A stretch of 64,000 nucleotides of DNA from Morganella morganii (GCF_019402645.1 NZ_VKKS01000001.1:3143787-3207786), one strand, 5' to 3'. Shown: positions 7,457 to 17,964, numbered from the stretch's first letter. Notes: generated by a model from the letters alone, not told the origin. A program made the numbers and translations.

Positions 7457-8563
7457 ATGATGATGCAACTCAGCGGCTGTATTCTTGCCGGCGGCCGGGC
7501 AACCCGGATGCGGGGGCAGGACAAAGGCCTGGTATTACTGGGCGGGATCCCGCTTTATCAGTACAGTGTAAAACTGCTTACCCCGCAGACAGACGACATT
7601 TTTATCAATGCCAACCGCAATGCGCGGGATTATCACACCACCGGCCTGCGGGTGGTGGCAGATACATTACCCGATTTTCCCGGTCCGCTTGCCGGGATGC
7701 TGGCCGGTCTTGAAAATGCCCTGCACGACTGGGTTCTGTTTGTGCCGTGCGATGTGCCGCAGTTTCCGGCAAACCTGGCAGAAAAACTCTGGCAGCAGAA
7801 AGGGAATGCCCTGTGTGCCTATGCCTGTGATCATCAACGGGCTCATCCGGCCTTTGCGCTGTGTCACCGCTCACTGATCACCCCGCTGAAAGCATATCTC
7901 ACCGGCGGCGATCGCAAACTCCTGCTGTTTATGGATAAAATCGGCGCAAAAGCTGTCACGTTTGATGCAAAACCCGGTGATTTTATCAATCTCAATACCC
8001 TTGCGGAGTGCCGGGAGTGGGAAAAACGGCACCGGCTGCCGCATCCGGTGCCACTGCTGGCGGTCACTGCCTACAGCGGTACCGGTAAAACCACGCTGCT
8101 GAAAAAGCTGATCCCGCAGTTGCGGGAAAGCGGGCTGCGTATCGGTCTGGTCAAACACACACATCACGATATGGATGTCGACACCCCCGGGAAAGACAGC
8201 TATGAGCTGCGCAAAGCGGGGGCTTATCAGACCCTGGTGGTCAGTCAGGAGCGGTTTGCACTGATGACAGAAACCCCGGGTGGTGCAGAACCTGATCTGA
8301 TGCAGCTGGCTGCCCGCTTTGATACACGAGAGCTGGATCTTATCCTGGCGGAAGGGTTTAAGGGTGAATCCGTGCCGAAAATCGCCCTGTTCCGCGATGT
8401 AACGGATCGTCCGTATCAGACACTGCTGGATGAATTTGTCATTGCGTTTGCCTCTGATAAACCCCGGCAGGATGTGACCGTGCCACAGTTGGATATCAAC
8501 AATACCACCGCCATCCGCGACTTTATTGTCAGCTGGCTGGATTCTGATCCGCACAATCCGTAA
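7457..8563 (+). CDS. mobAB: Fused MobA-MobB: molybdenum cofactor guanylyltransferase / guanine dinucleotide biosynthesis adapter
   Basis: One uninterrupted frame of 368 codons holds both proteins. Residues 1 to about 195 are MobA, with the nucleotide-binding motif LSGCILAGGRATRMRGQDKG at the start and FPGPLAGM and FVPCDVPQ further on. A short linker (about 196-200) leads to MobB, with the P-loop AYSGTGKTTLLKKL near 204 and the HTHHDMDVDTPGKDS segment typical of MobB. MobA joins GMP to molybdopterin to give MGD for DMSO reductase-family enzymes; MobB is a GTPase that helps but is not essential. In E. coli the two are separate adjacent genes. ATG codons at 7457, 7460 and 7463 are all possible; an in-frame TTG at 7439 is less likely. 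A terminator-like hairpin follows. Confidence 0.93.
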   Translation: MMMQLSGCILAGGRATRMRGQDKGLVLLGGIPLYQYSVKLLTPQTDDIFINANRNARDYHTTGLRVVADTLPDFPGPLAGMLAGLENALHDWVLFVPCDVPQFPANLAEKLWQQKGNALCAYACDHQRAHPAFALCHRSLITPLKAYLTGGDRKLLLFMDKIGAKAVTFDAKPGDFINLNTLAECREWEKRHRLPHPVPLLAVTAYSGTGKTTLLKKLIPQLRESGLRIGLVKHTHHDMDVDTPGKDSYELRKAGAYQTLVVSQERFALMTETPGGAEPDLMQLAARFDTRELDLILAEGFKGESVPKIALFRDVTDRPYQTLLDEFVIAFASDKPRQDVTVPQLDINNTTAIRDFIVSWLDSDPHNP

Positions 8564-8568
8564 CCGCC

Positions 8569-8624
8569 ACTCATATCGGGACTGATATAAAATTGTGTTA
8601 CCCGGCCCGATATGAGTTTCTTTT
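8569..8624 (+). terminator. Terminator of mobAB
   Basis: ACTCATATCGGG (8569-8580) and CCCGATATGAGT (8606-8617) form a perfect 12-bp stem with a 25-nt loop, followed by TTCTTTT. The loop is longer than usual. Confidence 0.65.
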
Positions 8625-8772
8625 GCATACTCATACTATTTATTCTGAAAAAACCGTTTAATATTATTTTTTTTGTTTTAAAAACAGAGAAATATTGAAT
8701 AAGACGTTATTTAATCTATTCTGAGAGCGTATTTTTTGTATTTTCTGAAACACAAAATGAGGTTTATTTATC

Positions 8773-9075
8773 ATGAAAAAGTATTTCGTCACCGCGTGTC
8801 TGGTTGCTGCAAGTGCATTTTCCTCAGTGGCACTCGCTGAACCTACTGGTATTCAGGTACCCGATAAAATGACCTGCAAAGAATTCGTTAATCTGAATCC
8901 GCAAAGCTGGGCGCCGGTTGCTCTGTGGGTGATCAGCAAAGACACACAATACCCGGGTGGTGACTTCGTGGCACTGTCGGAAAAAGGGATTGCAGAAGCA
9001 CCAAAAATTGTTGAATTCTGCAAGAAATTCCCGGAAGGCACTCTTCAGGACTACCTGGCTGCCCGCAATAAATAA
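8773..9075 (+). CDS. hdeB: HdeB-like periplasmic acid-stress chaperone
   Basis: A 100-residue precursor with a signal peptide cleaved after ALA (residue 22). The mature part has the HdeA/HdeB signature: MTCKEFVNLNP around Cys35 and IVEFCKKFP around Cys83, the two cysteines that form the single disulfide. HdeB keeps periplasmic proteins soluble at moderately low pH. LNP followed by PVALW and a YPGGD segment resemble HdeB (LNPKAMTPVAWW, YKGGD) more than HdeA. There is no hdeA or hdeD beside it, unlike the E. coli acid-fitness island. The 140 bp upstream is AT-rich; a strong terminator follows. Confidence 0.9.
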   Translation: MKKYFVTACLVAASAFSSVALAEPTGIQVPDKMTCKEFVNLNPQSWAPVALWVISKDTQYPGGDFVALSEKGIAEAPKIVEFCKKFPEGTLQDYLAARNK

Positions 9076-9095
9076 TTCCCGGAAATAAATAATGA

Positions 9096-9124
9096 AACGC
9101 CGGAGATATATTCCGGCGTTTTTA
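9096..9124 (+). terminator. Terminator of hdeB
   Basis: AACGCCGGA (9096-9104) pairs with TCCGGCGTT (9112-9120), followed by TTTT. It lies before idi and rules out the far-upstream in-frame start of idi at 9092. Confidence 0.85.
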
Positions 9125-9202
9125 TGCCATTATTCCGGCAAACTTCTCGCTGCATATTTGCTACAATATATCTTTCAGCCGCTTTACCGGATAAAAGATA
9201 TA

Positions 9203-9742
9203 ATGAGTGACGAACTGATTCTGGTCGATGAACATGATAATACCGTCGGGTATGACGAAAAACTCCGCGTTCATCAGCTCGGGTTACTGCACCGTGCATT
9301 TTCTGTGTTTCTGTTTAATGATGCCGGTGAACTGCTGATCCAGCAGCGCGCACTCAGCAAATACCATTCCGGCGGATTGTGGGCCAACAGCTGCTGTAGT
9401 CATCCCTGCCGTGGTGAAACCACAGAACAGGCCGCACAGCGTCGTCTGCGTGAGGAACTGGGGATCACCTGTTCTTTGCAGCCTGCCGGACATATCATTT
9501 ACCGCGCAGATGTCCCGCCATCACTCATTGAACATGAATATGACCACTTGTTTACCGGCCACTATAACGGGGTATTTTTCCTGAATCCGCAGGAAGTGGC
9601 TGTCGTGCGCTGGATATCACTCACCGATCTGAAAGACGAAATCACAAACCATCCTGAACAGTTTGCGGCCTGGTTTCGTTTTATTCTGTCAAAGCACACA
9701 ATTGAAATGATAAAACTGAAACAGCACCACAGAAATCCATGA
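9203..9742 (+). CDS. idi: Isopentenyl-diphosphate delta-isomerase, type I
   Basis: A 179-residue Nudix-fold enzyme (E. coli 182). It interconverts IPP and DMAPP for isoprenoid synthesis in the cytoplasm. The catalytic cysteine region reads WANSCCSHPCRGE (WTNSVCGHPQLGE in E. coli), the Nudix-box-like helix AAQRRLREELGI follows, and the catalytic Glu lies in EHEYDHLF. I take ATG 9203 (MSDELILVDEHD), which aligns with the family start; the frame is open from 9092 but that part overlaps the hdeB terminator. Ribosome binding site is weak (AAAAGA). Idi is nonessential in bacteria using the MEP pathway. Confidence 0.95.
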   Translation: MSDELILVDEHDNTVGYDEKLRVHQLGLLHRAFSVFLFNDAGELLIQQRALSKYHSGGLWANSCCSHPCRGETTEQAAQRRLREELGITCSLQPAGHIIYRADVPPSLIEHEYDHLFTGHYNGVFFLNPQEVAVVRWISLTDLKDEITNHPEQFAAWFRFILSKHTIEMIKLKQHHRNP

Positions 9743-10232
9743 ATAATTCAAAAAACAGCGACAAACAGAGAATTTAGCATTACAACGAGACACGTTACAG
9801 CAATTAATTTTATGATTTGTCATTATTCGGTATAAACATAACCCCATTAATTTTAATTTAATTTTCTTGACTGGATAGTAACGCCAATATATTATTTACA
9901 TTAGTACATTACCTGCCAATGAAAATATTATCCACCTCTGAACAACCTGTTAAATCCGATAACGCACCCCGCTATAATTATTTAATTTTCATAAAAAAAG
10001 AATTTTATATTTTTATATCCTATGCGTATTTTATTTAGTTTACTTTTATAATTACTCATATAATACTTACACGCAGTAACATTACTTCACAACCTGAAGT
10101 TTAATTTATTATTTAGTTACCATGTTTATTTTAGCTCACTATTTTTTGACTAATTAACATCAGATTATTAGCTGTTCTTCACGGACGATAATAACTGATA
10201 CGGATATTCTATACTCTGATTCCGGGATTTTT
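9743..10232. other. AT-rich gene-free leader upstream of the ecp operon
   Basis: These 490 bp between idi and ecpA are strikingly AT-rich, with long runs such as TTAATTTTAATTTAATTTTC near 9847, compared with the roughly balanced composition of the housekeeping genes. I find no protein-coding frame, RNA gene or terminator. Such DNA is a typical target of H-NS and likely carries the ecp promoter. In E. coli the regulator gene ecpR occupies the position upstream of ecpA; nothing resembling it is here. Confidence 0.5.
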
Positions 10233-10820
10233 ATGAAAAAACAGATTCTCGCTATTACATTAATGACTGCTTTTATGGGCGTTAATACAGCACACGCTGC
10301 CGATGTTACTGCTCAGGCAGTAGCCACATGGTCTGCAACCGCTAAAAAAGATACTACCAGCAAACTGGTTGTTACGCCGCTGGGCAGCTTATCTTTCCGG
10401 TATGCCGAAGGTGTAAAAGGGTTTAACACCCAAAAAGGTCTGTTTGATGTTGCAGTCGAAGGTGATACCACCGCGACAGCATTCAAACTGACATCCCGCC
10501 TGGTTTCAAACACGTTAACTCAGTTAGATAATTCAGGTTCAACTCTTTCTGTCGGTGTGCAATATCAGGGTACTGCAATTGAAAAAAATGCAGATACAAC
10601 CATGATTGACACCAAAACAAATCTGCCGGGCGGTAATCTGAGTGCCCTGTCTCAGGGTTATAATAAAACCGGCCGAACAACGGCACAAGACGATTTCACC
10701 TTCTCTATCATCAGCGGAACAACTGACGGTACCAATCCAGCCACTGATTACTCCGCATTACCGGAAGGTATCTGGAGTGGTGATGTCAGTATTCAGTTTG
10801 ATGCAACCTGGACAAGCTGA
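10233..10820 (+). CDS. ecpA: Common pilus major pilin EcpA (MatB)
   Basis: A 195-residue pilin precursor with a signal peptide cleaved after AHA (residue 22). The mature protein starts [20 protein letters not shown] and ends [18 protein letters not shown]; both match the E. coli common pilus subunit EcpA almost exactly as I recall it. EcpA polymerises into the ECP (Mat) fibre used for adhesion to epithelial cells and early biofilm. First gene of ecpABCDE; the spacing to ecpB is 82 nt. The start at ATG 10233 follows a weak GGGATTTTT ribosome binding site. The high match against an otherwise AT-rich background suggests strong selection or transfer. Confidence 0.97.
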   Translation: MKKQILAITLMTAFMGVNTAHAADVTAQAVATWSATAKKDTTSKLVVTPLGSLSFRYAEGVKGFNTQKGLFDVAVEGDTTATAFKLTSRLVSNTLTQLDNSGSTLSVGVQYQGTAIEKNADTTMIDTKTNLPGGNLSALSQGYNKTGRTTAQDDFTFSIISGTTDGTNPATDYSALPEGIWSGDVSIQFDATWTS

Positions 10821-10902
10821 TTATTCCCCCGGCTACCGGTCTGTGCTTTTAGGGGCAGCTATCTGCCCTTTCTTTATTTCCCCGTCAGAATGCGGAGTCA
10901 GT

Positions 10903-11580
10903 ATGAAAAATAACCTGATAGCCCTGAGTTTATTCGCAGGCCCGGTATCACCATCTTATGCGCTTGATGTCGGAGATATTTCTGCGTTTATTTATAGTGA
11001 TACAGACAACATTAATAAAGAAATTAAAAATACAACAGATACCGGACGTTTAATTAATATTTCGGCAGAAAGAATTTCGTCTCCGTTAGAAAGCGGTAAA
11101 ATTATACCGAAAGAAAGTGATGATGAATTATTACTTTCTCCGGCAAGTTTATTATTACCGGCAGAAACAACAGAAAATATTCGTTTCTTCTATCATGGTC
11201 CGAAAGATAACAAAGAACGTTATTACCGTATTATCTGGACTGATCAGGCACTGAGTGATGTACAAAACAGTAATACTGAACGCAGTGCTATTGCAACCGC
11301 ATCCGCAAAAATCAGTACTATTCTTGTCGTCACACCGCGCGAAATCAATTATGACTACCGTTACAATAACGGAAAATTAACAAATACCGGTAATGCAACA
11401 TTACGGATAGTTGCCTATGGCGCATGTAAAGATCCCGCCAAAGCAAATCAAAAAAAGGAATGTAAGGAAAATTATTATTTAATGCCGGGACGTGATCGTA
11501 CATTTTCTGTCGTCGATATTACAAAAAAAGACAGTCGTATCGCGCTATGGCAGGCAGAACAATTTATTCCGGTTAAATAA
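10903..11580 (+). CDS. ecpB: ECP pilus chaperone-like protein EcpB
   Basis: A 225-residue periplasmic protein (E. coli 222) with a signal peptide ending SYA before [13 protein letters not shown]. Conserved blocks include [29 protein letters not shown] and [18 protein letters not shown], the usher-chaperone family pattern of the alpha (CS1-like) clade, followed by [10 protein letters not shown] and the C-terminal FIPVK shared with E. coli EcpB. It is needed for subunit stability and export. The start is ATG 10903, which has CGGAG 8 nt upstream; the frame is open further 5' into ecpA but that part is not coding. Its C-terminal region carries a Cys pair (GACK, KECK) likely to form a disulfide. 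Confidence 0.95.
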   Translation: MKNNLIALSLFAGPVSPSYALDVGDISAFIYSDTDNINKEIKNTTDTGRLINISAERISSPLESGKIIPKESDDELLLSPASLLLPAETTENIRFFYHGPKDNKERYYRIIWTDQALSDVQNSNTERSAIATASAKISTILVVTPREINYDYRYNNGKLTNTGNATLRIVAYGACKDPAKANQKKECKENYYLMPGRDRTFSVVDITKKDSRIALWQAEQFIPVK

Positions 11581-11619
11581 AACTTCACTTACTTTACCTT
11601 CGTCAGTCAGGGCATTCTC

Positions 11620-14172
11620 ATGAGCAGACGTGTAAACCGGGTTTTTGCGGCATTTATAGCATCCGGAATAATAACCATCATACCAACCCTGAGCTATGCT
11701 GTGTCTGAAAACCCGCCGATTACCCGTTTCGGTAATATTGTCATTCCTGAAGCTTTCAGTAATGCGCTCCGGGATGGAATGAGTATTCCGCTGTTTATTC
11801 ATTTAGATGGTAATACATCAAAAAATTCAGATGAGCGGATCGGTACTGCTTTTATCCGGCTTGAAGACGGATCGTTAAAAATCCGCACAATACAGCCGGA
11901 TAGTAATGATGAAAATTCCTTACTGAATGCAGAATCCCGTAAATATCTGTCCGAATTAAATGAGCAGGCATTAGATAACGACCTGCGTCTTAATATCTCT
12001 GATGATGTCTGGTTACAATTAGATCTTAAACAACTCCATCTGCAGCTTGCTGTAAAACACACGGCGCTGGGTACGGTGATGCAGCCCCGCAGTACCGATA
12101 TCGGTGAATCAAGTGTCAAAGAACTGAGCGGTACATTACGTTATGATTTAGGCGCCTATAATAACCGCAGCCGCAGCGGCGGCAACAGTACATCAAGTTA
12201 TCTCTCATTAGACAGCGTGACATCTCTCCTGGAACACCATCTCATACTGAATGGCTCGTTCTACGGTATCGGCAGCAACCGGCAAACAGGAACGCTGTAT
12301 AAAGCCATGTATGAACGGGATTTTTCCGGTTTTCGCCTTGCGCTCGGATTACTTGACAGCTGGAGTCTGCAATCTCTGGGGCCTGTCACAGCGATTCCGT
12401 CAGGTAAAATTATCGGTTTGTCATGGGGTAATCAGGCAAATTCGACTATTTTGGACACGAATCAGTCCATAAACCCTATCATCGTTTTTCTGCCGGCTCC
12501 CGGCGAAGTATATTTATACCGGGAAGGCCGCCTGCTCAGTATCCAGAACTTCGGTATCGGTAATCATGAGGTCGATACAAGAGGATTACCTTATGGTAAT
12601 TATGATATTGAAGTCGAAGTCATGGCAAACAATACCCTCGTTGATAAGCGGATCCGGCGTGTGAATAAACTGTTCACCAGCCACGGTGCCGGCGCACCAT
12701 TCACCTGGCAGTTCTGGGGGGGAAATCTGAAGATGGATAAAACCCTGACCTTCCGGGATGATGATGACACTGACGAAGCACACCAGGCTTATACCGAAAC
12801 ACCCGCTGAAAATACGCCGCTGGCAGGTGTGTCCGCATCCGGGTCATTCGGCGTATTTAGTTGGGCGGCGACGGTTTACCATTATGATAAAAATACAGTT
12901 GCTGAAACAAGAGCATCTCTGCCAATCGCTGACGATATTACCATCAGCCTTCAGAATATGGTTGCTGATGACGGCTCGTGGAGCGGAATTGCCGGTATCT
13001 CAGCAACATTACCCGGCGGCTTTACCAGCGTTTGGGCAACACAGGAAAAAAACCGGATAGGTAAGAAATTGCATCTTACGGATGTGGATAATTTATCTGT
13101 CGGGGCCACACTAAATTTCAGTGCGGTATGGCAGCCTTCAGGCACACTGACCACCAGTTATAATCGTGACAGAAAAAATGGCAGCCACTACTATAACTAT
13201 GACTACAACCAGAACCTCTATACCGGTGAATGGGGTAACCTGAGTATGCGTGCCGGGGTTCAGCGCTACAGTAACGCCGATAACATTAATACCGGCAAAT
13301 ATATTTCTTTTGATTTCTCATTACCGCTGGGGAACTGGTTCAGTGCCGGTATGACCCATCAGCGCGGCTATACATTAGCGAACATTTCAGCACGGAAAAC
13401 CTTCGATGAAGGCGCTATCCGCACCATTGGTATCAACGCCTCCCGTGCTGTGAATGGTGATACACGGGACGATAAAACACTCAGCGGCGGTGTGTATACC
13501 CAATTTGAAACCCGTCATACCCGCGGTTCTGTAAATGTAAACAGCGGAGCTGACGGCTATATCAATACCAACTTAACGGCCGGCGGTACTGCCGGCTGGA
13601 ATGGTATGAACATCGCAGCCAGTGGCCGCAATGACGGAAATGCCGGTATTATATTCAATACCGGGATCGACAACGACGGTAGTTTAAGTGCCAATGTCAA
13701 CGGAATGATTGTTGATTTGAAAAACGGGCGCAACTATCTGCCACTATCACCTTACGGGCAATATAATGTCGCCATTACAAACAGTAAAAAATCAACCGCC
13801 AGCTACAACATTGCCACAAACCGTAAAACTCAGGTAACACTGTATCCGGGTAATGTGGCTGTGGTTTCCCCGGAAATAAAACAAATGGTTACGGTTTTTG
13901 GCCGGATACGTGCTGAAGATGGTTCATTAATTGCTAATGCTCATATTAATAATCATATTGGCCGTACAAAAACCAATAATTCCGGTGAATTCGTAATGGA
14001 TATCGATAAACAACACCCGACTATTGATTTCAGTTACGCCAATAACCAGCGCTGTGAAATTGAACTGAACCTGACAGATAGCAAAGGCGCTATCTGGGTG
14101 GGTGATGTTACCTGTACAGGTTTAAAATCCTACGCTGATACCGCATCAACCGGAGCATATTATGAAGGCTAA
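11620..14172 (+). CDS. ecpC: ECP pilus outer membrane usher EcpC
   Basis: An 850-residue usher (E. coli 841). The signal peptide ends near SYA (residue 28). The N-terminal domain carries FGNIVIPEAF and DGMSIPLFIHLDG, the beta-barrel contains YGIGSNRQTGTLYKAMYERD and LPLGNWFSAGMTHQRGYT, and the C-terminal domain ends in IRAEDGSLIANAHINNHIG and GDVTC, all recognisable blocks of EcpC. It forms the outer membrane pore that assembles and exports EcpA/EcpD. The gene begins 39 nt after ecpB and its last 11 nt overlap ecpD, so the operon is translationally coupled. No frameshift or stop is seen. Confidence 0.97.
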   Translation: MSRRVNRVFAAFIASGIITIIPTLSYAVSENPPITRFGNIVIPEAFSNALRDGMSIPLFIHLDGNTSKNSDERIGTAFIRLEDGSLKIRTIQPDSNDENSLLNAESRKYLSELNEQALDNDLRLNISDDVWLQLDLKQLHLQLAVKHTALGTVMQPRSTDIGESSVKELSGTLRYDLGAYNNRSRSGGNSTSSYLSLDSVTSLLEHHLILNGSFYGIGSNRQTGTLYKAMYERDFSGFRLALGLLDSWSLQSLGPVTAIPSGKIIGLSWGNQANSTILDTNQSINPIIVFLPAPGEVYLYREGRLLSIQNFGIGNHEVDTRGLPYGNYDIEVEVMANNTLVDKRIRRVNKLFTSHGAGAPFTWQFWGGNLKMDKTLTFRDDDDTDEAHQAYTETPAENTPLAGVSASGSFGVFSWAATVYHYDKNTVAETRASLPIADDITISLQNMVADDGSWSGIAGISATLPGGFTSVWATQEKNRIGKKLHLTDVDNLSVGATLNFSAVWQPSGTLTTSYNRDRKNGSHYYNYDYNQNLYTGEWGNLSMRAGVQRYSNADNINTGKYISFDFSLPLGNWFSAGMTHQRGYTLANISARKTFDEGAIRTIGINASRAVNGDTRDDKTLSGGVYTQFETRHTRGSVNVNSGADGYINTNLTAGGTAGWNGMNIAASGRNDGNAGIIFNTGIDNDGSLSANVNGMIVDLKNGRNYLPLSPYGQYNVAITNSKKSTASYNIATNRKTQVTLYPGNVAVVSPEIKQMVTVFGRIRAEDGSLIANAHINNHIGRTKTNNSGEFVMDIDKQHPTIDFSYANNQRCEIELNLTDSKGAIWVGDVTCTGLKSYADTASTGAYYEG

Positions 14173-15808
14173 AACGACTTTTATTATCGGGTTACTGCTG
14201 AGCGCCGCAATCATACATCTCCCTTCCTATGCCGCTATAAAAAAAGAAACAATCAGAACACCGGCAACACGGAATTTTCTTTTCATCGAAAATAATACAG
14301 ATAATAACTTTTTTATTACGCCTCTGGATGCGCTTGACCCGCGTCTCACCGGCAGTAACCGCTGGACAGGCTTAAAAGCGACTGATAAACAACACTCCGG
14401 ACAACAGAGCCTGGGTTATGTCGATCCGGGAAAGCTGGTAACTATCAGTAAAAATGAATATGTTGATATGTGGTTAGATAATGCGCCAATCAGTCACCCG
14501 TTTTTAGGTCTTCGCTGTATTAACTGGTATAAGTCCTGTAATTTGGATTCCGGGATGATTAGTCCGCAATCTACTGACCAGTATGGTTTTTATGGCTCAT
14601 TCCGGCCGGATGCCGCCGGTGGTATATGGGGGCATGCTCTGCTCGCGGATTCCGTTTATTACTATGTAAAACAAATTTCACCCGGCAGCGCGCTCGAATT
14701 GACCGTCAATATCTGCAGGACAAAAGAGCAGTATGATGCGGCAAGAGGTCAGCGTTGTAAGGATCAAAACTCAGGGGAATGGTTAGCCGGGCAGATAACC
14801 CATATTAAAGATGCGCATTTACGCTTAAATAATACTAATTCAATGTCCGAAGTATTTATTAATAGTGATGGTATTCCGTTACTGGGTGAAGGGAATACGG
14901 ACTGCCACACTATCGTTTTAAATAATAAAAGCGGGCTTGTCTGCAAAATGGTGAGTTATTCACTGGAAGCCAATAAGACAAACAGCAGAATCCGGATAAA
15001 TCCGTCAATAAACAATCCTGCATTGAGTGCGGCTATTGATAGCCGGCGGGATTTCCAGTTCAGTCTGAACGGCACTGCATGGCGTAACCTCAGTTCCGGG
15101 ACAAAGTATTTTACATTAGATGATATGAAAGGCTCTGATTCACTTTATATTTTTATGTCGGCCGATTTTTTCAAACAGATGGTCAAATTAGGGATAGCCG
15201 ATGCCAATACCCGGGATCTTTTCAATATCCAGTTCAGGAATACATTATCACCGGAATCCGGCTGGTATGAATTTTCAACATCCACAGCCCTTATTATCAA
15301 ACCACGGGACTTTGGTGTCAGCATTATATCTGAAGACTATCAGCTGAATCCGCACAGAGACGGTAAAGTTGAAAAAAATGCGGAGCCACTGAACTTTGAC
15401 TATATTGTCACAACCAGCGGAAAAACAGCAGCGGATCAGGTTTTGATTAGTGTCACCGGCCCGGCCGGGAGTGTAAAAGGGAAACCATATTGTATTTTCT
15501 CCTCTCCGGATAATAAGGTAAAAGTACCGTTCCCGGCCTATCTGACATTTACAACACAAAAAGGCAGGCAAGTCGAAAATGCACCCTGTGATGGTATCTG
15601 GCATGACATGACAAATGCATTATGGGCAGCTGCGCCGTGGACAGATATTTCCGGTGACGCCGGTCTTCTGAATAAAACCAACGTTACATTCAGTATTCCG
15701 ATGGATAATAAAATTTCAGAACGGACGGTTGATGACATCGGATGGTATGGTGATGTCAGTGCCTCCGGTAAAATACATGTCCGGGCAACATGGCGGAATG
15801 TAAAATGA
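14162..15808 (+). CDS. ecpD: ECP pilus tip adhesin EcpD
   Basis: A 548-residue secreted protein (E. coli 547) with a signal peptide ending SYA at about residue 24. It is the two-domain tip subunit of the ECP fibre; polymerised EcpD can also bind host cells. The C-terminal part has the pilin-like ending [18 protein letters not shown], comparable with the end of EcpA ([14 protein letters not shown]), consistent with donor-strand-compatible packing. Several Cys pairs ([16 protein letters not shown]) suggest disulfides. It overlaps the usher by 11 nt and the next gene by an ATGA overlap. Confidence 0.95.
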   Translation: MKAKTTFIIGLLLSAAIIHLPSYAAIKKETIRTPATRNFLFIENNTDNNFFITPLDALDPRLTGSNRWTGLKATDKQHSGQQSLGYVDPGKLVTISKNEYVDMWLDNAPISHPFLGLRCINWYKSCNLDSGMISPQSTDQYGFYGSFRPDAAGGIWGHALLADSVYYYVKQISPGSALELTVNICRTKEQYDAARGQRCKDQNSGEWLAGQITHIKDAHLRLNNTNSMSEVFINSDGIPLLGEGNTDCHTIVLNNKSGLVCKMVSYSLEANKTNSRIRINPSINNPALSAAIDSRRDFQFSLNGTAWRNLSSGTKYFTLDDMKGSDSLYIFMSADFFKQMVKLGIADANTRDLFNIQFRNTLSPESGWYEFSTSTALIIKPRDFGVSIISEDYQLNPHRDGKVEKNAEPLNFDYIVTTSGKTAADQVLISVTGPAGSVKGKPYCIFSSPDNKVKVPFPAYLTFTTQKGRQVENAPCDGIWHDMTNALWAAAPWTDISGDAGLLNKTNVTFSIPMDNKISERTVDDIGWYGDVSASGKIHVRATWRNVK

Positions 15809-16494
15809 ACATCAGCATAAAACCGGAATGGCGATATTTATTTCTGCTTTTGCTGATGACCTTCTGGCCATTCACCGCACCTGCAATTTATATCGGTAAT
15901 CTGACATTCTCAATGCCTGAAGATGAAATCTTCGTGGCGAAAAATGTGCTGAATAATAACAAAAGTGCAAGAGTCTATCAGATTGATATTATAGCCATTG
16001 ACAGCCCCGGTGAACAAGAAACCCGAACCCGTCCGGCAGACGGAGAATTATTGTATGCACCCAAATCGTTAGCACTCAGTGCCGGAAATTCAGATTTTTT
16101 TAAATTTTATTACCACGGTCCGCCGGATGATAAAGAACGCTATTACCGGGTATCTTTTCGTGAAATTCCGCCCGAAAGCCGTCAGATATCAGTACCACAT
16201 GGGGGAATCAGTATGGAGCCGATTGTCATTATGGATGCCATTCTGGTGGTACGCCCGCGCAACAGTAATTTCAAATGGGCATTAAACAAACAAACCGGCG
16301 CATTAACAAACAGCGGTAATACGTATTTTAAACTTATCCTTAAGCCCGGCTGTCAATCAACAGAAGAAGACGGAAATACCTATTATCTCCGGCCGGGCGA
16401 CACATTACATGACCCGTTGCTGCAACAGCCCGGGGAAAAATATATCGTATATAACGATAATTTTATTTCACTGACTGACGGATGCCCGCAATAA
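15805..16494 (+). CDS. ecpE: ECP pilus chaperone EcpE
   Basis: A 229-residue periplasmic chaperone (E. coli 236). An N-terminal membrane-type signal ([16 protein letters not shown]) precedes [16 protein letters not shown]. The segment [21 protein letters not shown] parallels the chaperone motif of EcpB, and [13 protein letters not shown] carries the basic residues expected in the subunit-binding cleft. I take ATG 15805, which overlaps the ecpD stop as ATGA; an in-frame ATG at 15790 is possible but lies inside ecpD. Last gene of the operon; a bidirectional terminator follows 4 nt after the stop. Confidence 0.94.
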   Translation: MNISIKPEWRYLFLLLLMTFWPFTAPAIYIGNLTFSMPEDEIFVAKNVLNNNKSARVYQIDIIAIDSPGEQETRTRPADGELLYAPKSLALSAGNSDFFKFYYHGPPDDKERYYRVSFREIPPESRQISVPHGGISMEPIVIMDAILVVRPRNSNFKWALNKQTGALTNSGNTYFKLILKPGCQSTEEDGNTYYLRPGDTLHDPLLQQPGEKYIVYNDNFISLTDGCPQ

Positions 16495-16498
16495 TACG

Positions 16499-16530
16499 AA
16501 AACAGGCTGAATATTCAGCCTGTTTTTTTA
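16499..16530. terminator. Bidirectional terminator between ecpE and gor
   Basis: AACAGGCTGAAT/ATTCAGCCTGTT (16501-16524) is a perfect 12-bp palindrome followed by TTTTTTATT on the plus strand and by TTCGTATT on the minus strand after an A-rich flank. It ends the ecp operon and probably gor as well. Confidence 0.85.
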
Positions 16531-16542
16531 TTACGCTGATTA

Positions 16543-17895
16543 TCAGCGCATGGTCACAAACTCTTCTGCTGCTGTCGGGTGAATTGCCACGGTGTTATCA
16601 AAATCTTTTTTGGTGGCTCCCATTTTCAGTGCAACCGCAAAGCCCTGAAGGATTTCGTCCATGCCGTAACCGATGCCGTGAATACCGACGATTTTCTCGT
16701 CTTTACCCGCACATACCAGCTTCATTTTGCATGGCTGGCGGTGGCTGGTGACCGCGGTATACATAGCTGTGAAAGAAGATTTGTAGCATTTTACATTGTC
16801 CGCGCCATACTGCTCAATCGCCTGCGGCTCAGTCAGGCCTACGGTACCGATGGCCGGGTGGCTGAAGACGACTGTCGGGATATTGGTGTAATCCAGATGC
16901 TCATCCGGTTTGTTGTTAAACAGACGCTCAGAGAGGCGGCGGCCGGCGGCAACCGCAACCGGTGTCAGTTCGACGGCGCCGGTATTATCCCCCACTGCGT
17001 ACAGCCCCGGGACAGACGTGTTCTGGTATTTATCTACCCGGATATAACCGCGTTCATTCAGTTTTACACCGGTCACATCCAGATTGATATTGTCTGTTGC
17101 CGGTTCACGGCCGATGGCCCAGATCAGGCAATCCACGGTTTGTTCGTGGCCGTTTTCCAGTTGCAGCGTCAGGCTGCCGTCCGCATTTTTTACGACTGCC
17201 TTCGGTACAGAGTTGGTATGCAGTGACGGCCCTTCGGTGTTCATCACCTCAACCAGCGTTTCGGTGATCAGCGGGTCAAAGTTACGCAGTGGCGCATGTT
17301 TGCGGACAAACAGGTGTGTTTCGCTGCCCAGGGCATTCAGTACACCGGCCAGTTCCACCGCGATATACCCGGCACCGGCAACCGCCACACGCGCCGGCAG
17401 AGCTTTCAGTGCAAAGAAACCATCAGAATCAATACCGTATTCCGCACCCGGAATGGATGGCGGAACCGGACGGCCGCCGGTGGCGATAAGAATATGATCC
17501 GCCGTGTAGGTTTCGCCGTTCACTTCCACAGTATGTGCATCTTTAAAACGGGCAAACCCGGTGATCACATCCACTTTGTTATTGCCGAGAACGCGCTCAT
17601 AAGACTGATGAATACGATCAATATAGGCAGTACGGCTTTCCAGCAGTTTGTCCCAGCTGAAATGGTTGATGGTGGTATCAAACCCGTAATCCGGGCCGTA
17701 CTGGCGGATAGCTTCCGCAATCTGCGCACCGTACCACATCACTTTCTTCGGGACACAACCGACATTAACACACGTGCCGCCGAGCGCTTTTGCTTCAATC
17801 AGGGCACATTTCTGCCCGTACATCGCCGCCCGGTTTACAGACGCAATACCGGCACTGCCGCCGCCGATTGCAATATAATCGTAATGTTTGCTCAT
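16543..17895 (-). CDS. gor: Glutathione reductase
   Basis: A 450-residue flavoprotein, the same length as E. coli Gor, that reduces glutathione disulfide with NADPH in the cytoplasm. FAD binding: [13 protein letters not shown] at the start. Redox-active disulfide: [18 protein letters not shown] domain: [15 protein letters not shown]. The C-terminal catalytic His-Glu pair is in [15 protein letters not shown] start it at ATG 17895 ([14 protein letters not shown]. coli [13 protein letters not shown]); nine further in-frame codons upstream are not family-like. It lies next to rlmJ as in E. coli. Confidence 0.98.
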   Translation of the reverse strand: MSKHYDYIAIGGGSAGIASVNRAAMYGQKCALIEAKALGGTCVNVGCVPKKVMWYGAQIAEAIRQYGPDYGFDTTINHFSWDKLLESRTAYIDRIHQSYERVLGNNKVDVITGFARFKDAHTVEVNGETYTADHILIATGGRPVPPSIPGAEYGIDSDGFFALKALPARVAVAGAGYIAVELAGVLNALGSETHLFVRKHAPLRNFDPLITETLVEVMNTEGPSLHTNSVPKAVVKNADGSLTLQLENGHEQTVDCLIWAIGREPATDNINLDVTGVKLNERGYIRVDKYQNTSVPGLYAVGDNTGAVELTPVAVAAGRRLSERLFNNKPDEHLDYTNIPTVVFSHPAIGTVGLTEPQAIEQYGADNVKCYKSSFTAMYTAVTSHRQPCKMKLVCAGKDEKIVGIHGIGYGMDEILQGFAVALKMGATKKDFDNTVAIHPTAAEEFVTMR

Positions 17896-17964
17896 AGTTG
17901 GCTCGTTCCATTTATCAGTCAATACATAAACACCCGCTGCCGTTATGCCCGCAGCGGAAACGAA

